Origin: Chryseobacterium sp. H1D6B
GTDB lineage: Bacteria > Bacteroidota > Bacteroidia > Flavobacteriales > Weeksellaceae
NCBI RefSeq assembly: GCF_029892445.1
Contig: NZ_JARXVJ010000001.1
Coordinates: forward strand, 2,914,001 to 2,978,000
DNA length: 64,000 bases
Direction: 5' to 3'
Shown here: piece after piece, positions 17,452-28,610 of the stretch
Numbering within the stretch: position 1 is the stretch's first letter
Layout: every line of letters begins with the position of its first letter
Made by a program: the position numbers and the translations under genes
The notes under the pieces: generated by a model
Told to the model about the DNA's origin: nothing
What the model saw: only the letters and a program-made list of their open reading frames with translations
Databases searched by the model: none

Positions 17452-18651
17452 TCAGCTGACAAGCTTCTGCGCAGTCACTTTAGGTATTATAATTAAATAA
17501 TCGTAGCCATTCAATAAATTCTTAAGACCAGGAGATTTAATCATAGCCTTTTGTTTTTTGATATCTTCATTGATCTTGGTGAGGTCGAATAACAGCCATT
17601 CATTTTCTTTGCCTGTTAATTGATAAAATGGTTTTAGAAAAGCAACATCTCCAGCATCTACACTCTCTGAAGAAAAAGAACCGGCTCTTCCTGATTTTTG
17701 AATAACAGCAATGTGCAGGGATTTTTCCTTCTCGGCATCCGCTAAATTATAGACTAAATTTCCAATATCAAAACTGTTCTGAAACAAGCTTTTGTCTTTT
17801 CCGGCATGATTCGCTCCAAACTTAATTAAATTTCTCTTTCCTTTCATTTTGTCAAGATTGTTCAGTAATTTTTCTTTCATTGTCGAAATTCTTAAAAAAT
17901 GAGATTCAAGCCCTTTTCCGTCATATCCCATACTGTATATGGTATTACTTTCTGCTAGTTGATTTAAAACGTAATACTCATATTCAGATAATTTTAATTT
18001 TTGAATTTCTGCAAGCTTTTTGCCGAATTCTCCAGAAAATAAATAAGGCTGGTTTGAGGCGTCTGGAAGTGGTTTCTGGTCAGTATCAATTTTAAATTTG
18101 TCCCATCTGGCATTAGATTCCTTCATCATAGTCTCATATTTTGTTTTTGCTTCCTTATTGGTAGTTTTGTTGATCAGTTCTTGAAAAACTGGAATGTCAG
18201 CATTAAAATAGACATTGTCAAGCCCTATCACTGTTTTATTGTTCTCAAAAAAATGATAAAGAAACTCCCGGTCTCTGTTAAAAGAAAAAAGAGAAAATTT
18301 GTCGTTAGAATGAGATACAATAAACTGATATTCTTTATTTTTTTTATACCCTTTTCTAAGGATATCAATACTCAGCTGGTCATCTTCTGTGATATAGTTG
18401 TCAAAGCTGATATTGCTAGTGAGATAAGTGGCAAAATCTAAAACTTCATTGTTAAGATGGTCTTCACCGATTAAAACGTATTTATGCTGTGCGATTGTCT
18501 TCGTGAGATCCACAATGGCATTTCCGGAGAACTTCTTGTTTTCGAAATTTATAATTTGATAATGTTCAGATGCAATTTTTGTAACTAAAGAATCTTGAGC
18601 CTGAATAATAACGCTGCAGAAAAGTGCTGTGAAAAAATATATTATTTTCAT
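17452..18651 (-). CDS. Exported protein of the EreA/TIKI/ChaN-like superfamily
   Basis: 399 residues with a signal peptide (IIYFFTALFCSVIIQAQ). Two segments recall erythromycin-esterase-like and TraB/TIKI hydrolase folds: KYVLIGEDHLNNEVLDFATY with a Glu-x-His pair, and a later LIKFGANHAGKD with a second histidine. Between them is a long helical region (ELINKTTNKEAKTKYETMMK). It would act in the periplasm or at the surface. Substrate unknown; macrolide resistance should not be assumed. Convergent with pnp. Confidence 0.6.
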   Translation of the reverse strand: MKIIYFFTALFCSVIIQAQDSLVTKIASEHYQIINFENKKFSGNAIVDLTKTIAQHKYVLIGEDHLNNEVLDFATYLTSNISFDNYITEDDQLSIDILRKGYKKNKEYQFIVSHSNDKFSLFSFNRDREFLYHFFENNKTVIGLDNVYFNADIPVFQELINKTTNKEAKTKYETMMKESNARWDKFKIDTDQKPLPDASNQPYLFSGEFGKKLAEIQKLKLSEYEYYVLNQLAESNTIYSMGYDGKGLESHFLRISTMKEKLLNNLDKMKGKRNLIKFGANHAGKDKSLFQNSFDIGNLVYNLADAEKEKSLHIAVIQKSGRAGSFSSESVDAGDVAFLKPFYQLTGKENEWLLFDLTKINEDIKKQKAMIKSPGLKNLLNGYDYLIIIPKVTAQKLVS

Positions 18652-18711
18652 TAATTTTTTTTACAAATTTAGACTAATGCTTTTGTCAGAAATTGTAAAA
18701 ATGTAAACAGT

Positions 18712-19518
18712 TTAGATAAAAAGCCAGACGTTTTCCTTGTCGATATCAACATTTTTGAAAAATGCTTTCGGATTGACTGCTGTTAACTCTTTAAAATCTT
18801 TATTAAAATGAGACTGGTCGTAAAATAAATTATCATAAGACAATTCAGTTAACTTTTTGATTTTTTTCTTACGGGCTATTGAGTTTCTAAAACGGTATAT
18901 TTTTCTGTATTCAGAAGGCGTTTTTCCAATGGTTTTCAGGAATGTTTTACTTATATACTGTCTTGAAACATGGTGTTTTGCCGCGATTTCTTCAATTTTT
19001 AGATCAGCTTCTAGATCTGATACAATCATTTTCATGAGATCAAGGTCTTTGATAACCAATTTGGACAGCCAGTATTTTTCCAGTTCTTCAATCTGCTGCT
19101 CTCTTTCCTGAAAGCTGAAAATTCTTGCCATTTCCTCTTTGAAGTCGGGAAAGGGACTGTATTCTCTATTTTCATTTTCCAGAAATATTTTTTCTAAATC
19201 ATTGGTAAATTGATTCAGACCCAGAGGCTTAAAGTAAATAGTAATTTCATTAACCAGTTTTTCGTAATAGACTTCTATGGGAGAAATATAGCGGAATACT
19301 AAATTTGCGGAAATATTTTTTTTAGATGAAGGGAAAATGGTTATTTTATTATTGTTAAAGGCAGTATCAGCATTTTGGTTGACGCTGATGATGCAGTAAT
19401 TATTCGGAAAGGTCCAGTAATGCACGGGCTCTTGAGTCCCGTCTTCTGCAAAAAAGTAATACCCTTCAATATACTTTTTTAGAACAGTATTTTTTGGAGT
19501 ATAAAATTGTAATTTCAT
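18712..19518 (-). CDS. AraC-family transcriptional regulator
   Basis: 268 residues. The C-terminal third is a double helix-turn-helix of AraC type: LKIEEIAAKHHVSRQYISKT, then KTIGKTPSEYRKIYRFRN and the closing LTELSYDNLFYDQSHFNKDF followed by NPKAFFKNV. The N-terminal half (FYTPKNTVLKKYIEGYYFFA) resembles a small ligand- or partner-binding cupin-like domain of flavobacterial AraC proteins. It lies 60 bases upstream of the EreA-like gene on the same strand and might control it. Inducer unknown. Confidence 0.85.
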   Translation of the reverse strand: MKLQFYTPKNTVLKKYIEGYYFFAEDGTQEPVHYWTFPNNYCIISVNQNADTAFNNNKITIFPSSKKNISANLVFRYISPIEVYYEKLVNEITIYFKPLGLNQFTNDLEKIFLENENREYSPFPDFKEEMARIFSFQEREQQIEELEKYWLSKLVIKDLDLMKMIVSDLEADLKIEEIAAKHHVSRQYISKTFLKTIGKTPSEYRKIYRFRNSIARKKKIKKLTELSYDNLFYDQSHFNKDFKELTAVNPKAFFKNVDIDKENVWLFI

Positions 19519-19709
19519 TAAATGATCTTTGCTGGCACCATGATAATCAAGGGATAAAAGAATCCCATGTTTTGATCGGTTTTACCAGCTAATGTACCGC
19601 TTTTTAAGGCATCAATTCTCATTCATTTAGAAAAGGTTCCAGGAAACCGATTAATTTTTCTCCTTCCGCGTTCCATCGGAATTCAATTATTAAACTTAAA
19701 AGAAAACTT

Positions 19710-19777
19710 TGTCATTCTGAAAGAATCTCAATTCTTGAGCTATTTATCAGGTTTATTTAGATTCCTACGGAATGACA
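19710..19777. repeat. MITE-like element with TGTCATTC/GAATGACA ends
   Basis: A 68-bp unit beginning TGTCATTCTGAAAGAATCTC and ending AGATTCCTACGGAATGACA, so the ends are inverted repeats of each other. The same terminal sequences bound each unit of the tandem array at 21677-22610. The surrounding interval 19519-19836 has no gene. Confidence 0.65.
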
Positions 19778-19836
19778 AAATGAATGAATCTTTAAACACA
19801 TAATTTGAAATAGTGTCTTTATGATTCAAAAATAAG

Positions 19837-21309
<1,473 letters not shown>

Positions 21310-21315
21310 TTAAAA

Positions 21316-21648
21316 ATGATAGTAGAACAATTGAGAGATTCTCCCGAAACCATTCAATTCAAAGAAGTTATTGCTTATATTGATGAGAATTATGATTTTA
21401 CGCCGACGAAATTTAAAAATGGAAATACGGTAAATGAAGCTGATCAAAACAACGGTTCATGTAAAGTATTCAGTTTTGCAAAATTAAATGATTTGTCAAA
21501 GCAACAGGTTTTAAATCTTTTCGGAGATTTCTACAGGGAAGATGTATTGAAGAATCCTGAAGGAACAGACCACCAGAATATCAGAAACTTTATAGAATTC
21601 GGTTGGGACGGGATTACTTTTGAAGGAGAGGCTTTGAAAAAGAAATAA
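21316..21648 (+). CDS. HopJ type III effector-like protein
   Basis: 110 residues, soluble, without a signal peptide. IAYIDENYDFTPTKFKNGNT, SCKVFSFAKLNDLSKQQVL and TDHQNIRNFIEFGWDGITFE match what I know of the HopJ family, which is widespread in bacteria without type III secretion and is unlikely to be an effector here. It is divergent from rtcB with 96 bases between start codons. Function unknown. Confidence 0.7.
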   Translation: MIVEQLRDSPETIQFKEVIAYIDENYDFTPTKFKNGNTVNEADQNNGSCKVFSFAKLNDLSKQQVLNLFGDFYREDVLKNPEGTDHQNIRNFIEFGWDGITFEGEALKKK

Positions 21649-21676
21649 TTTTTTAACTGATTGTTTTTCTCTTTGG

Positions 21677-22610
21677 CATTCAGAACGAAGCATTAAGCGC
21701 AGCGAAGAATCTTAATTTAAAACATCATTAAACTTAATATTCTTAACATCTTAACCAAAGCTTAATGTTTAAATTTTAAACCATTAAGATCTATTAAGGA
21801 ATTAAGATGAATGAGATTCCTCGCTACGCCCGGAATGACAAACATTAAAAGATAGTCCACACTGTCATTCAGGACGAAGCATTAAGTGCAGTGAAGAATC
21901 TCAATTTAGACATCATTAAACTTAATATTCTTAACATCTTAACCAAAGCTTAATATTTAAATTTTTAACCATTAAGATCTATTAAGGAATTAAGATAAAT
22001 AAGGAGATTCCTCGCTACGCCCGGAATGACAAACATTAAAAGATAGTCCACACTGTCATTCAGAACGAAGCATTAAGCGCAGTGAAGAATCTTAATTTAA
22101 GACATCATTAAACTTAATATTCTTAACATCTTAACCAAAGCTTAATGTTTAAATTTTTAACCATTAGGATCTATTAAGGAATTAAGATGAAATAAGGAGA
22201 TTCCTCGCTACGCCCGGAATGACAAACATTAAAAGATAGTCCACACTGTCATTCAGAACGAAGCATTAAGCGCAGCGAAGAATCTCAATTTAAAACATCA
22301 TTAAACTTAATATTCTTAACATCTTAACCAAAGCTTAATGTTTAAATTTTTAACTATTAAGATCTATTAAGGAATTAAGATGAATAAGGAGATTCCTCGC
22401 TACGCCCGGAATGACAAACATTAAAAGATAGTCCACACTGTCATTCAGAACGAAGCATTAAGCGCAGCGAAGAATCTCAATTTAAAACATCATTAAACTT
22501 AATATTCTTAACATCTTAACTAAAACTTAATGGTTAAAATTTTAAACCGTTAAGATGTAGTAAAGAATTAAGATGAAATAAGGAGATTCCTCGCTACGCC
22601 CGGAATGACA
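21677..22610. repeat. Array of five tandem repeats of about 192 bp
   Basis: Units begin at 21677, 21866, 22057, 22250 and 22442 (periods 189, 191, 193 and 192). Each starts CATTCAGAACGAAGCATTAA and closes with GGAGATTCCTCGCTACGCCC then GGAATGACA. The start and end are imperfect inverted repeats (TGTCATTC against GAATGACA). Inside are smaller alternating motifs such as CTTAACATCTTAACC and CATTAAGATCTATTAAGG. Units differ by a few substitutions and short indels. No ORF runs through it. It resembles MITE amplification rather than a CRISPR: the units are long and have no unique spacers. Confidence 0.9.
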
Positions 22611-22640
22611 AGGCAAACATAATATCAATAAAAAAACAAA

Positions 22641-23660
22641 ATGTCCTCAAACAAAAACGCCCTCATCCGTTACAAAACATTAGATAAATGTCTCAAAAAC
22701 AAGTACAGGAAATATATGCTGGAAGATCTGATCGATGAATGTTCCGAAGCACTGTTCGAGTTTGAAGGAAAAGAATCTTTTGTCAGTAAGAGAACCGTAC
22801 AGCTTGATCTGCAGAATATGCGCAGTGAAAAATTCGGGTATGAGGCACCGATTGAAGTATTTGAAAAAAAATATTATCGTTACAGCGATCCTGAATACAG
22901 TATTCATCAAATTTCTGTCAATGGAAATGATCTGAAAGCGATGAATAATGCGGTCCAGATTTTAAAACAGTTTAAAGATTTTTCGATGTTTAAAGAAATG
23001 AACGGGGTGATCCAGAAATTGGAAGATTCAATTCATGCTACAAATCAGAAATCGATTATTCATCTTGATAAGAATGAACAGTTAAAAGGGCTGGAGCATA
23101 TTGACATTCTTTATGAAAGTATTTTAAATAAAAAAGCCTTGAACATTTTATATAAAAGTTTCAAAGCTAAAGAATCAAATACTTATACTGTCCATCCGCA
23201 GCTTCTGAAAGAATATAATAACCGCTGGTTTCTGATCTGCTGGTTTAAGAATCAAATGTACAATCTTGCATTAGACAGAATGGAAGAGATTTCAATTGAT
23301 GAAAAGACAGTATATATTGATAAAGATTTCGATTCCGACAAGTATTTTGGGGAGGTTATCGGTGTTACAGTTTCTGAGACGAAGCGGCCGCAAAATGTTA
23401 TTTTTAAACTTAATGCAAAACATGCTCCTTACGTAAAAACCAAACCTTTTCATCATTCACAGGAAATTATAAATGAAGATGAAAACGGAACAACTTTTAA
23501 AATCTGTGTGCAGCTGAATTTTGAATTGGAGAGAATGATTCTTGGGCTTGGAGAATTTATAACAGTTTTGAAACCCAATAAGCTTAAAAAAAGAATTCAG
23601 GCAAGTTTAAAAGAAGCCTGGCAAAATTATCAAGATGAAAATTTTGAAGAAAATACTTGA
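22641..23660 (+). CDS. WYL-domain transcriptional regulator
   Basis: 339 residues. The N-terminal part (RYKTLDKCLKNKYRKYMLED then SKRTVQLDLQNMRSE) fits a winged helix of the DeoR/HTH_11 kind. The middle is a WYL domain (ILYKSFKAKESNTYTVHPQL then RWFLICWFKNQMYNLALDRM), and the C-terminus is a WCX-like domain (ILGLGEFITVLKPNKLKKRI). WYL domains sense nucleic acid or small ligands in several DNA-damage and defence regulators. It lies downstream of HopJ and the repeat array and near rtcB, so regulation of rtcB is a reasonable guess. Confidence 0.85.
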   Translation: MSSNKNALIRYKTLDKCLKNKYRKYMLEDLIDECSEALFEFEGKESFVSKRTVQLDLQNMRSEKFGYEAPIEVFEKKYYRYSDPEYSIHQISVNGNDLKAMNNAVQILKQFKDFSMFKEMNGVIQKLEDSIHATNQKSIIHLDKNEQLKGLEHIDILYESILNKKALNILYKSFKAKESNTYTVHPQLLKEYNNRWFLICWFKNQMYNLALDRMEEISIDEKTVYIDKDFDSDKYFGEVIGVTVSETKRPQNVIFKLNAKHAPYVKTKPFHHSQEIINEDENGTTFKICVQLNFELERMILGLGEFITVLKPNKLKKRIQASLKEAWQNYQDENFEENT

Positions 23661-23708
23661 TTTTTAAAAATGGCTTAAAAATTGTAATTACTAATGAAAA
23701 TTTAAATT

Positions 23709-23834
23709 ATGAAATCAAGAATCCTTAAAGCTGTACTAGCCATTATAGTACCTGTTGTTATCGACTATATCGTGAAGAGATTATCCGAAAAAATGGATAA
23801 AAAACCAGAAGATAAAAAGCAGATCACTGCTTAA
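23709..23834 (+). CDS. Small single-pass membrane protein (41 aa)
   Basis: The ORF MKSRILKAVLAIIVPVVI followed by DYIVKRLSEKMDKK has one hydrophobic helix and a very charged, lysine-rich tail. It begins 48 bases after the WYL gene and is followed 29 bases later by a strong terminator, so it is probably the last gene of that transcript. The start is supported by an A-rich upstream region only. Function unknown. Confidence 0.5.
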   Translation: MKSRILKAVLAIIVPVVIDYIVKRLSEKMDKKPEDKKQITA

Positions 23835-23863
23835 ATTCTAGAATAATTAAAACTTGATTATAC

Positions 23864-23898
23864 AAAAGAGACTGTCCGAAAAAAGACAGTCTCTTTTT
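23864..23898 (+). terminator. Bidirectional terminator
   Basis: A 13-bp stem AAAAGAGACTGTC/GACAGTCTCTTTT has T tracts in both directions. It ends the WYL transcript and, on the other strand, the DUF1800/DUF1501 operon. Confidence 0.88.
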
Positions 23899-23945
23899 AT
23901 TTTAGATCTTTTATAACTGGCGGCTGAGGCACTCGAAGCCCCGGT

Positions 23946-25130
23946 TTATACAAAATCGTACACTCCGTTTTTCCACCCCAGTACTTTCGAAGAATCTGCA
24001 TGCAGCCAGTTTTTAAGAATGGTAGCATATACTTTTCTAAAATCTTCAGTATAGATTAGATCTCCTTCGTTGAGGTTCTGTAAATTCGGAAGAGCATTTA
24101 AAAGTCCTTTCTTTTTTAAGCCTCCGCTGATGAAAAACATCTGATTGGCCGTTCCATGATCGGTTCCGTTGCTTGCATTCTGAGAAACACGTCTCCCAAA
24201 CTCGGAGAAAGTCATTAAAAGAATATCATTGAAAAGTCCGTTACTTTTCATATCTGCGACAAACGCCTGTACAGCTTCATTGATATCGCTGAAAAGTTTC
24301 TGCTGTCTTTCGTTTTGGTTCACGTGGGTGTCAAAACTTCCGACAGAAAGATAATAAACCTGAGTATTGATGTCAGATTTTATTAAAGAGGAAACCGTTT
24401 TGAAATCTTTCCCCAGCTGTGAATTGGGATAGGTCTGTTCGGTTTTTTTCGATTTACTTTTCTCAAAAATATAATCTGCATTATTGATGGTAGAACCTAA
24501 TGTCTGATACAGGTAGGAAACCGTTTCATCATCATGATGATGGTCGTACAGTGATTTGAAATATTTCTCCTGGCTCGTCTGGTACAATCTTTTCGGATCC
24601 TTAAAGGCGAAAGCTTTATTATTCTGTCCTTTTAAAGCTAAACTCAGCATGTCGTCTACTTCCAAAGCTTGGGTTGGATGTTCACATCGGTAACATTCCT
24701 CATCCAGAAAACGTCCGAGCCAGCCTGTTTCTAAAAATTCGTCGCTTTTGCTTGCTGACTGCCAGATATCCATGCTTCTGAAGTGTGATTTATCCGGATT
24801 TGGATAACCTACATTATTCATAACGGCAAGTTCGCCGCTGTCGAACAGTTCTTTAAAATAAGATAGGGAAGGGTTGATTCCTGTTTCATCATTCAATGAC
24901 AGCGAATTTTTGATAGCAATATTGTTTCTTTCTTTGAAATAAATGTCATTTCTAACTGGAATTATCGTATTCAAACCATCATTTCCCCCTGTAAACTGAA
25001 GAACGACAAGAATTTTTTGGCTGGGCACTAATGCATTGTCCAGTGTCATTGATTTAAGGAAGTTGGGAACCATCAGCGAGGCCGTGGCTAATGAACTTAT
25101 TTTTAGAAATTCTCTTCTTTTGATTAACAT
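23946..25130 (-). CDS. DUF1501 protein with Tat signal
   Basis: 394 residues. The N-terminus IKRREFLKISSLATASLM carries the twin-arginine motif RREFLK before a hydrophobic stretch, so export in folded form is likely. The body has the DUF1501 pattern seen in sulfatase-like proteins: VVLQFTGGNDGLNTIIP, HFRSMDIWQSAS and FSEFGRRVSQNASNGTDHGT. Metal-binding and hydrolase activity is suggested by the fold family but unproven. It is encoded just after a DUF1800 gene (34-base gap), a pairing that recurs in many bacteria. Confidence 0.88.
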   Translation of the reverse strand: MLIKRREFLKISSLATASLMVPNFLKSMTLDNALVPSQKILVVLQFTGGNDGLNTIIPVRNDIYFKERNNIAIKNSLSLNDETGINPSLSYFKELFDSGELAVMNNVGYPNPDKSHFRSMDIWQSASKSDEFLETGWLGRFLDEECYRCEHPTQALEVDDMLSLALKGQNNKAFAFKDPKRLYQTSQEKYFKSLYDHHHDDETVSYLYQTLGSTINNADYIFEKSKSKKTEQTYPNSQLGKDFKTVSSLIKSDINTQVYYLSVGSFDTHVNQNERQQKLFSDINEAVQAFVADMKSNGLFNDILLMTFSEFGRRVSQNASNGTDHGTANQMFFISGGLKKKGLLNALPNLQNLNEGDLIYTEDFRKVYATILKNWLHADSSKVLGWKNGVYDFV

Positions 25131-25164
25131 ACTTCAGAATTTTTAGATGAAACAATTTTTAAAA

Positions 25165-26544
25165 TTACATTAACTGATATTCCGGGGTAGACATCAGATT
25201 AATTACATTCATTTTTATGCTGTTATCAGAGAAATCCTTTACAGAATTCATGTCCAGCGTACCAGAATTTTGAATAAGATAATCTTCACATTTTTTGCCG
25301 CTGAAAGCCTTTTCCACCCGGCTCCAGTCGATGGTGATATTTGGATTTTTAAAACTTTTGTTCAAAGCGGTTTCCTTGGATTTCATTCCCATGTCGATAT
25401 CATCATCCTGCCGAGGCGTATATTCTAAAGGCCTTAAACCTGACCAGATCTGTGGAATTTGAAGCCTCAGCATCAGTGTTGAGCTGTCGATCCAGGATTT
25501 TCCATTAGGCCATCCGGCTACATTAGGCGGATAGAGAAGCATCTGTCCTAATAATTTTTGATAAACGATGAGGTTTTCGGGATTCTGTATATTCATAGGA
25601 AGCATTCTCATCATTCCGGTCATCAATTCAATTGGAGACTTTATTCGGGTGCCGATATTCTTTTTATCATAAAACCATGAGCTCGAAAATATATCGGTCA
25701 TTAGTTTTTTAATATCATAGTTGGATTGATGAAAACTGCTGCTTAACTTTTCAATAGCGGCATCGTCAATATTTTCATTGACGAAGAATTTATAGATTTT
25801 AGTAGTAATGAACTTAGCAGTGGCTTTCTGTTCAAGAATAATATTTAAGGCATCAGTTCCTGTGAAATTTCCGGTTTTTCCGAGAAATGTTTTCGTTCCT
25901 TCATCATGAAGTTGTTTTCTCTCTTTAAAATTCCCTTCTTTATCATATCCCCATCCTGTAAATGCTCTGGCTCCTTCTCTAATATCTTTTTCGGTATAAT
26001 TCCCTCTTCCCATAGTGAAGAGCTCCATCACCTCACGGGCAAAATTTTCATTAGGATGGTCTTTTTTATTCTGCTGGTTGTTAAGGAAATTCAGCATGGC
26101 AGGAGACTGGCTTACTTCAAATAAAAGATCTTTGAAATTTCCGAGTGCATTTTTCCTGATCAGATTCAACAGCTGTTTATTGAATGCAGGATTGATAATT
26201 CTGGTTGCGAAATGTCCGTGCCAGAAAAAAGCCATCTTTTCTCTCAGCTGCTCTTTGCTGTTGATCATTTTATCTAGAAAATTGAGATTAAGCTCGAGAT
26301 TCTGTTCTCTGTTGACCTTCTGCATCTCTTTTTTCTTATCGGCAGGAGAATTACTGCTCATATAATCCGGGGTTTCTGTATCAGCAGCGGTATAATTTAT
26401 TTCAGAAAATCCCTCTTCCCTGAATAAGTCTTTCATTAAAGCTTTAATGTCTTTGGTTTTTAAATCTTCAATTTGAGAGAGCCCTGCGCCAAAACCGGCA
26501 CGCCAAAGAAGATGGTTGTTGTATAATAATGAAGGAACTGCCAT
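25165..26544 (-). CDS. DUF1800 protein, partner of DUF1501
   Basis: 459 residues. DUF1800 features: LLWRAGFGAGLSQIEDL, EKMAFFWHGHFAT, NFAREVMELFTMGRGNYTEK, ARAFTGWGYD and MLLYPPNVAGWPNGKSWIDS. No signal peptide is evident at this start (MAVPSLLYNNHLLWRAG). The two proteins probably act together outside the cytoplasm; their substrate is unknown. First gene of a two-gene operon. No convincing -7 box was found in the gap upstream. Confidence 0.88.
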   Translation of the reverse strand: MAVPSLLYNNHLLWRAGFGAGLSQIEDLKTKDIKALMKDLFREEGFSEINYTAADTETPDYMSSNSPADKKKEMQKVNREQNLELNLNFLDKMINSKEQLREKMAFFWHGHFATRIINPAFNKQLLNLIRKNALGNFKDLLFEVSQSPAMLNFLNNQQNKKDHPNENFAREVMELFTMGRGNYTEKDIREGARAFTGWGYDKEGNFKERKQLHDEGTKTFLGKTGNFTGTDALNIILEQKATAKFITTKIYKFFVNENIDDAAIEKLSSSFHQSNYDIKKLMTDIFSSSWFYDKKNIGTRIKSPIELMTGMMRMLPMNIQNPENLIVYQKLLGQMLLYPPNVAGWPNGKSWIDSSTLMLRLQIPQIWSGLRPLEYTPRQDDDIDMGMKSKETALNKSFKNPNITIDWSRVEKAFSGKKCEDYLIQNSGTLDMNSVKDFSDNSIKMNVINLMSTPEYQLM

Positions 26545-26782
26545 GTGAGAGTATTTTTTTTTTGGATGCCTTTAAAGGAAGAAAGTTAAAATCATAACGG
26601 TTAAGAAAGGTTAATATTGTTTTTTTAACAATTGAGTTAAACAGTCATTTGATTTTTAATCATTTTAATCGATTGATATTCATTTAATTGTCATTTTCGC
26701 TAATGTTAAAGTGTTAAAAAAAGCATTTCTTGGCATGATTTTTACATCTTATCGGTTAGTAAAATTTTTAAAAAATAGAGTT

Positions 26783-27346
26783 ATGAAAATGTTTAAACAA
26801 GCAGTCTTACTAGCAGGTATTGTAACAGCAGGCGCAGTAAGTGCTCAAAACTCACAAATGACGAATATGTTAAAAGTAGGTGCGAATGTAGGGTTAGCTG
26901 TTCCGGCTGATAATGCTTCTGCCTCTTTAGGAGTAGATGTAGCGTATCAAAACTTGATCACTCCAGGGTTTGGATTAGGTATTGCAACAGGGTATACCCA
27001 TTATTTCGGAAAGGATAATAACGGGATAAACAATAACGACGTGGGAGTAATTCCGGTTGCTGCACTATTAAGAGTATATCCAAAACAGACTGGTTTCTAT
27101 TTCGGAGCAGACTTAGGATATGGTTTCTTAGTAGGTAACGATAAGGTAGCTTCTAACAGTACTGTTGACAGACCAGACGGCGGTTTTTATTTGAAACCTG
27201 AGATCGGATATCACAATAAAGACTGGAATTTCTTTGTACAATACCAAAAAGTATTTACAGGAGATGACGGAAAAATAGGAGGTCAGGACTATAATGTGGG
27301 GAACATTGGTGTCGGATTTTCTTACAATATTCCTTTAGGAAAGTAG
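26783..27346 (+). CDS. Outer-membrane beta-barrel protein
   Basis: 187 residues from MKMFKQAVLLAGIVTAGAVS, a signal peptide cleaved after SAQ. The mature part is an eight-strand-type barrel with alternating aromatic and Gly residues (PGFGLGIATGYTHYFGKDNN, TGFYFGADLGYGFLVGNDK, GFYLKPEIGYHNKDWNFFVQ) and a C-terminal strand (NVGNIGVGFSYNIPLGK). An in-frame ATG at 26711 would bury the signal peptide and is rejected. Probably a structural or porin-like protein; its role is unknown. Confidence 0.78.
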   Translation: MKMFKQAVLLAGIVTAGAVSAQNSQMTNMLKVGANVGLAVPADNASASLGVDVAYQNLITPGFGLGIATGYTHYFGKDNNGINNNDVGVIPVAALLRVYPKQTGFYFGADLGYGFLVGNDKVASNSTVDRPDGGFYLKPEIGYHNKDWNFFVQYQKVFTGDDGKIGGQDYNVGNIGVGFSYNIPLGK

Positions 27347-27437
27347 TTAGATTCTATATAAACAATTATTAGCCAAACCTTTTCATTTTTTTTGAAAAGG
27401 TTTTTTTATCCCCTATAGAATTTACGAAAACAATTAT

Positions 27438-27445
27438 TATATTTG
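27438..27445 (+). promoter_or_regulatory. -7 promoter box of glk
   Basis: TATATTTG matches TAnnTTTG and ends 15 bases before the chosen start codon at 27461. This argues against the in-frame ATG at 27443. Confidence 0.55.
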
Positions 27446-27460
27446 ATAAAATTTGCGATT

Positions 27461-28510
27461 ATGAATTTGAATCCAAAGTTTCCGCTCTTTTTACCAGGAG
27501 TAAAAAACAACAGTAATGAAAATGTGTCTATTATTGGAGCAAACCTGCGTGAAGATATTACTACAGTAGGTTATTTTGTTTCCGGTAATGGAGGTCTTGA
27601 AATAAAAATACAGAATAACTATCCAACAAAAGAACATTCTTCTTTTTCAGAGATTTTGAAAAAGTTTATTCAGGAAAACCATCTTGAAGATGTAAAACGT
27701 TTGGGAATGGCAGTTCCGGGACCTGTTCTTGAAGGAAAAAGTAATCCAGCAAGATTAGGATGGAATTTGGATGTTGAAGATTTTAAAAGAGATTTTGGCT
27801 TCGAAAGAGTGGATATGCTGAACGACTTAGAGTCTTCTGCATATGGTATGGCTCTTCTTGAAGACAGCGAATTAGATTCTATCTACACAAGCGGCCATCT
27901 TGAAAGAGGAAACGTAGCCATCTTAGCGCCTGGAAACGGGCTGGGTGAAGCTGGGTATTTCTTTGACGGCCAGTATCTAAGACCTTTCGCTACAGAAGGA
28001 GGACATTCCGAATTTTCTCCAAGAACGAATGTTGAAGTAGAATTCTATCAGTTTTTAAACAATATCTACGGAATTGTAAGCTGGGAAAATGTTCTTTCTA
28101 AAACAGGATTATTCAATATCTACAGATTCTTAAGAGATGTAAAAAGACATCCGGAACCTGAAGGACTGGCTGATCGTTTAGCTAATGGAAATTTTGTTCA
28201 GGAGCTGTACAAAGCAGCGGTTGAAGAAGACGTACTGATCTGTAAAATTGCTTTAGATACTTTCTTAGAGTTTTTAGCAAGAGAAGCAAACAACTTAACT
28301 TTAAAGCTTAAGGCTACAGGGGGATTATTAATCTCCGGTGATATTGCCCAGACTATAAGAGAATATATCAACAAAGACAAATTCTACGAGAAATATAAAA
28401 TAAGTGATAAAATGGAGGATATGCTGAAAAATATCCCGATATACCTTATAAAGACCAATAATACTGGGCTGAACGGTATCGCACTCTACACTGCTTACTA
28501 TCAAGAATAA
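27461..28510 (+). CDS. glk: Glucokinase
   Basis: 349 residues of the bacterial glucokinase (Glk, ROK-unrelated) family, which phosphorylates glucose with ATP at the entry to glycolysis. Visible motifs are GANLREDITTVGYFV (phosphate loop region), RLGMAVPGPVLEG, LNDLESSAYGMALL with the catalytic Asp, AILAPGNGLGEAGYF, FATEGGHSEFSPR and TGGLLISGDIA. It stands alone with its own promoter and terminator. Length is slightly above the E. coli enzyme. Confidence 0.9.
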   Translation: MNLNPKFPLFLPGVKNNSNENVSIIGANLREDITTVGYFVSGNGGLEIKIQNNYPTKEHSSFSEILKKFIQENHLEDVKRLGMAVPGPVLEGKSNPARLGWNLDVEDFKRDFGFERVDMLNDLESSAYGMALLEDSELDSIYTSGHLERGNVAILAPGNGLGEAGYFFDGQYLRPFATEGGHSEFSPRTNVEVEFYQFLNNIYGIVSWENVLSKTGLFNIYRFLRDVKRHPEPEGLADRLANGNFVQELYKAAVEEDVLICKIALDTFLEFLAREANNLTLKLKATGGLLISGDIAQTIREYINKDKFYEKYKISDKMEDMLKNIPIYLIKTNNTGLNGIALYTAYYQE

Positions 28511-28512
28511 AT

Positions 28513-28538
28513 AAAAACTCCGGATTTCCGGAGTTTTT
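28513..28538 (+). terminator. Terminator of glk
   Basis: An 11-bp stem AAAAACTCCGG/CCGGAGTTTTT with a 4-base loop starts three bases past the stop codon. Confidence 0.88.
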
Positions 28539-28610
28539 GTTCCTGATATTATTCATAAAAATAATTGTTTTTATTGATATACATCAATGAAATCTATCAG
28601 AGAAGATAGC

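Noticed and set aside
21677..22610. CRISPR array
   Set aside because: The repeating units are about 192 bp with no short repeats separated by unique spacers, and there are no cas genes in the window.
26738..26757. Sigma-54 promoter before the outer-membrane barrel gene (TTGGCATG...)
   Set aside because: The -24 part is suggestive, but the -12 GC is absent (AC instead) and no enhancer-binding protein is nearby.
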